This document shows positions 61,300 to 64,000 of a stretch of DNA of 64,000 nucleotides, piece by piece (the first letter of the stretch is position 1; each line of letters begins with the position of its first letter). A program made the translations under genes and the position numbers. Source of the DNA: Epichloe hybrida (Eukaryota; Ascomycota; Sordariomycetes; Hypocreales; Clavicipitaceae); the NCBI GenBank assembly GCA_019022495.1, contig JAFEKR010000022.1, positions 310,001-374,000 on the forward strand, in the 5' to 3' direction. The notes beneath the pieces were generated by a model. That model had not been told where the DNA came from, made no database searches, and saw only the letters and a list, made by a program, of their open reading frames with translations.

Positions 61300-62700
61300 A
61301 CCAATTTACTAATAGCACTATAGTAATTATAGCCATAATCAATTTAGACATTAATATAAAAACATATATTAAAGAGTACTAGGATTAAGAAAGGTAATTA
61401 GTTTATATATTAATTTATATCTCTATCTATATCTACAAACTAGCTATACTTATCTAAATCTATAGCTACTAGCTAGCCCCTCCGCCCCTATATAAGACTC
61501 TACTTAAGGGCTACTTATTTTCTAAGGAGTTTATAGTAACCTCCTTATCCATGCTTTCTATATCTACCTTATATAAGTTAATCTAGACCTTAGGTTAGTA
61601 AGGCAAGAGAAAGGTATATTCCTAGATATAATAGTCCTTAGATTTATAACATAGGTAGCACCCCTCTTAGTGGTGTTTAGTTAGTTTTGCCTAAGTTACT
61701 TACTTAGCCCTTAGCTAATTTGTGTTTCTCTTTAGGCCCTTATTCTTCTTATCTAACTTATTTTACTTACCTTATTAAGTTATTATAGCACACACTCCTA
61801 TTATAGGTGTATTACTATTATAGTCTATTTATTAGGGGGTAGGTCAGCCTAGCTAGGGTCTATATTAGTTTTAAAACTTCTCCTCTAAGGCATAAGATTT
61901 AATATTAACTATAATACTATAGTACTAAGCAACTATAATATAGTATTCTATTTAGCTTATCCCCTTACTAACAGATATTTCTCTTATATGCTTATTAAGT
62001 ATGTGTTAAAGCTTAGCTAGCTTAATATCCTTAGTCTAATAGGTCCCCCCTACTAGGGAGAGTTTCTATTCAAAATAAACAAAAAACATAGTAAATAGCT
62101 CCCTTACCCCTTATTCTATCTAGTTAAGTTCCATAAGAGCTATCTCCTATTTATAGGGATTTGCATAAAGCGTCTCTAAGTAAGTTAGGAAAGCTATAGG
62201 GTTATAGTTATTTATATAGCCTATCTTAAAGAATAATATAATCTAAGCCTAAACCTTAGGTAATAGGTTCTAGTAAATAAATACCTATTAGTCCTTATTA
62301 GACCTAATAAAGTCCCTATTTACCTCTAACTTATATTCTATTAGGAACTTCTAGGTAGTAAATATAGCCTTATTACTATTATATAGGTTGCCTATAGGAA
62401 TTAGTTTTTAGCGGATTTATAATATAAGGGATAGTAAGGCTAGCCCCTAAAGTAGAATATAATCCGGATTAATTCTAGTAGGGTCTATTAGGGCATTTAG
62501 TAAGAAGTTCTATTATGCTACTAATTCTAGGTTTATATGTATGTGTTATTATAGGCTCTTAATTACCCTTACCTACTATACTAGTATTAGTTAAAGCGTC
62601 TTAAACTAGGCATTCTAGGCTTCTAGTAGTACCGCGGCTTTAGATAGGGGGGTGTAAGTCCCCTAGCCAGGTTAGTTATAAGGCTAAAGCGTGTCTATTA
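61300..62700 (-). pseudogene. G gag with decayed zinc knuckle
   Basis: Between the 5' LTR and the protease on the minus strand. Near 61660-61610 a CX2CX4HX4C-type knuckle reads CYLCYKSKDYYIQEY, with Tyr at the His and last Cys. The upstream part (about 62500-61800) is gag-like by position, with many TAG/TAA stops. The start is not determinable. Confidence 0.6.
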
Positions 62701-62765
62701 GGTCTATTATTATTTACTTTATTTCTTTTAGTAGCCTTCTTTTTAGACTAAAGGAAGTCTCTTAA

Positions 62766-62985
62766 TTATTATAGACTAGCCCCTAGGCGGCTGCAATAGG
62801 GCGTTAATATAGTATTAAAAGACTTAGGGAAGAGAAGGGAAAGGAGAAAAGGCTATCCCTAGTAATGCCCCTTATACCCCCTTAGCTCCTTATATAAGCC
62901 CCCCTTTCCTTACCTTACCTAATCCTACTTGCCCCCACCCTTCCTGCTGTACGGAAAATGCTTGGGCAAAGCCCAAGCCCTTACA
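62766..62985 (-). repeat. 5' LTR of G (~220 bp)
   Basis: In element sense it starts TGTAAGGGCTTGGGC and ends near TAGTCTATAATA. The first ~45 bases (62940-62985) contain a G/C-rich inverted repeat, cttgggcaaagcccaag, intact. GAAGT follows on the plus strand. Confidence 0.7.
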
Positions 62986-63327
62986 GAAGTTATTTATTTT
63001 AAATAGTATATATTACCTTAACTATTTAACCTAATTATAAAACTTAATATAAGTAGTTTACTTACTTAGCGCTAATAACTTATTAGATAAAGATATATAT
63101 ATTAAAGGTAATAAAGTAATAAGTATATAGCTATCTATAATCTAAATATTATAAGAAAGATTACCTAGGTCCTAATAATATTTACCTTATTATTTAAAGC
63201 AAACATAATACCACACACTAATAGTATAGCTAGTAATATAAATATTACTATAGGTTATATATAGTAAACACACACTAGCTAAGCAGCTCTTTATAATTAA
63301 GAATAATTATATATTAGGGGGGTAGTA
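62986..63327 (+). other. D 3' untranslated region
   Basis: The last D segment: the right duplication of G (GAAGT), about 320 AT-rich bases without a reading, and the purine tract aggggggtag at 63316-63325 just before the LTR. Confidence 0.7.
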
Positions 63328-63594
63328 TATTAGAAGCACGGAGGCTAAGGAGTTATAAATAGGATAGTTATATAATAAAGCCCTTAGGTAAGCCTTAGCT
63401 TATATAAATAACTAAGTAGCTACTAGATAGCTATGTGCGTGTAGTAGGGTATTTAGATAAGGACTACTTATAAAAGATATAGAAGGTTAGAGTTTAAGAC
63501 TTTTATATACCTACCCCTAAGTAGTAGCTCTCTAGCTATAACTAAGAACCTTAGCCTTTACTCCGTTTATATCTCCCTAAACACAGTCATGACA
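63328..63594 (+). repeat. 3' LTR of D (267 bp)
   Basis: It begins TATTAGAAGCACGGAGG (5' copy TGTCAGGAGCACGGAGG) and ends CAGTCATGACA. The start is RIPed and the end clean, the opposite of the 5' LTR. ACTTC follows at 63595-63599. Confidence 0.9.
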
Positions 63595-63887
63595 ACTTCA
63601 CAAGAGTTTCATAATCCCCTTTTCCTTCTAGTCTAAGTATTATTTATTATTCATTTAGTCTAGTAACGCCACGGAAGTACTTTATTAGAGGATTTCTAAT
63701 ATTAGAATATTTAATTATAGTAATAATTTAGTTAAGCAAAGGAATAATTAAAGGTCCTAGTCTTATTACTATAAAGTAGTACCAAAAATAATAGGGATAA
63801 TGTAGGTTATATTATTCAGTTATCTAGCTACTGTGTTCCCTATAATAATACTACTAATGATTACCTCAGCCATTCTCCACCTCAACA
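63595..63887 (-). other. 5' end of element B: leader and probable 5' LTR
   Basis: By nesting this belongs to B. On the minus strand a possible LTR starts TGTTGAGGTGG at 63887 and may end ...CTCTAATA near 63683, about 205 bp, followed by a TGGCGTTACTAG that could be a primer site. The partner LTR is outside the window, so the limits are a guess. Confidence 0.35.
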
Positions 63888-64000
63888 GGGCGGCTGGCCA
63901 CTACTCACGCAATGCGTCTAGCCAAAGCCATAACATAATACATACATGCATACATACATGCATACATACTTGCACACATACATACTTGCACACATACTTG
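63888..64000. repeat. Unique flank ending in a CATA/CATG microsatellite
   Basis: GC content rises and CpA is intact (ggcggctggccactactcac). From about 63938 to the window end runs an imperfect tetranucleotide array of CATA with CATG, CTTG and CACA variants, probably continuing beyond the window. Confidence 0.75.

Larger units (their letters stand above)
56222..62985 (-). mobile_element. Gypsy element G, minus strand
   Basis: GAAGT at 56217-56221 and 62986-62990 flanks it. Both ends carry related LTR sequence: TGTTATGGACTGGCCCCTAGGC at the left and TTATTATAGACTAGCCCCTAGGC at 62764-62786, but the LTR copies differ by indels, and the left end includes an un-RIPed segment. The minus strand carries gag, protease, RT, RNase H and integrase. 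It is inserted in D. Confidence 0.8.
28224..63594 (+). mobile_element. Gypsy element D, plus strand, split by four later insertions
   Basis: Its two 267-bp LTRs are 35 kb apart (28224-28490 and 63328-63594), and the identical five bases ACTTC flank the pair at 28219-28223 and 63595-63599. D's own sequence is left as 28491-29820 (gag), 37163-39930 (protease, RT, RNase H), 47053-49621 (integrase, chromodomain, extra ORF), 55956-56221 and 62986-63327. Removing the inserts E, F, E' and G gives a normal element of roughly 8 kb. It sits in element B. Confidence 0.9.

Noticed and set aside
1..64000. tRNA, rRNA or CRISPR features
   Set aside because: No cloverleaf with intact arms, rRNA core or regular spacer array was seen; the tetranucleotide array at the right end is a microsatellite.

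Overview
This 64-kb window looks like a heterochromatic, gene-free repeat island from a filamentous ascomycete (Pezizomycotina). I see no host gene, tRNA, rRNA or CRISPR array. Nearly everything is retrotransposon DNA carrying the signature of repeat-induced point mutation (RIP): CpA/TpG have collapsed to TpA, Gln and Trp codons have become TAG/TAA, and Cys/His codons have become Tyr, while CpG-rich blocks survive. Copies of one element differ mainly by C/T and G/A transitions. I cannot name the species.

The window can be read as a nested stack. Letters A-H are my own labels. The base layer is a minus-strand Ty3/Gypsy element (B), seen as pieces at 4664-6467, 13074-14938, 27116-28223 and 63595-63887; its 5' end faces unique, un-RIPed DNA and a CATA-type microsatellite at the right edge. 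Into B went: A1 (Gypsy, plus strand, enters from the left edge and ends at 4663); A2 (same family, minus strand, 6468-13068, target-site duplication GTTTG); C (large Gypsy, plus, 14939-27115, 500-bp LTRs); and D (Gypsy, plus, 28224-63594 with its cargo, 267-bp LTRs, duplication ACTTC). Into D went: E (Ty1/Copia, 29821-37162, duplication GTATC), F (Ty1/Copia, 39931-47052, duplication ATATT, the least decayed), E' (second copy of E, 49622-55955, 3' end lost) and G (Gypsy, minus, 56222-62985, duplication GAAGT). A ~546-bp un-RIPed solo-LTR-like insert (H, 30578-31124) sits inside E and is absent from the matching site in E'.

A1 and A2 are mirror copies, so 1-4663 and 6468-11130 form an inverted repeat around a 1.8-kb spacer made of B protease sequence. 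Paired coordinates sum to 11131 at every point I checked.

All polyproteins are dead. RIP has also replaced catalytic Asp residues with Asn in at least five families (D-T-G, FLDD, YLDD, YVDD and TDD motifs). The biologically most curious feature is that three unrelated Gypsy families (A, C, D) carry an extra coding-like reading frame between integrase and the 3' LTR; in C it is about 1,190 codons long in one frame and I do not recognise it. F primes from a site resembling a tRNA-iMet anticodon-arm complement, has three ~83-bp hairpin-bearing repeats just before its start codon, and has a Lys/Ser-rich tract where a CCHC knuckle would be expected.
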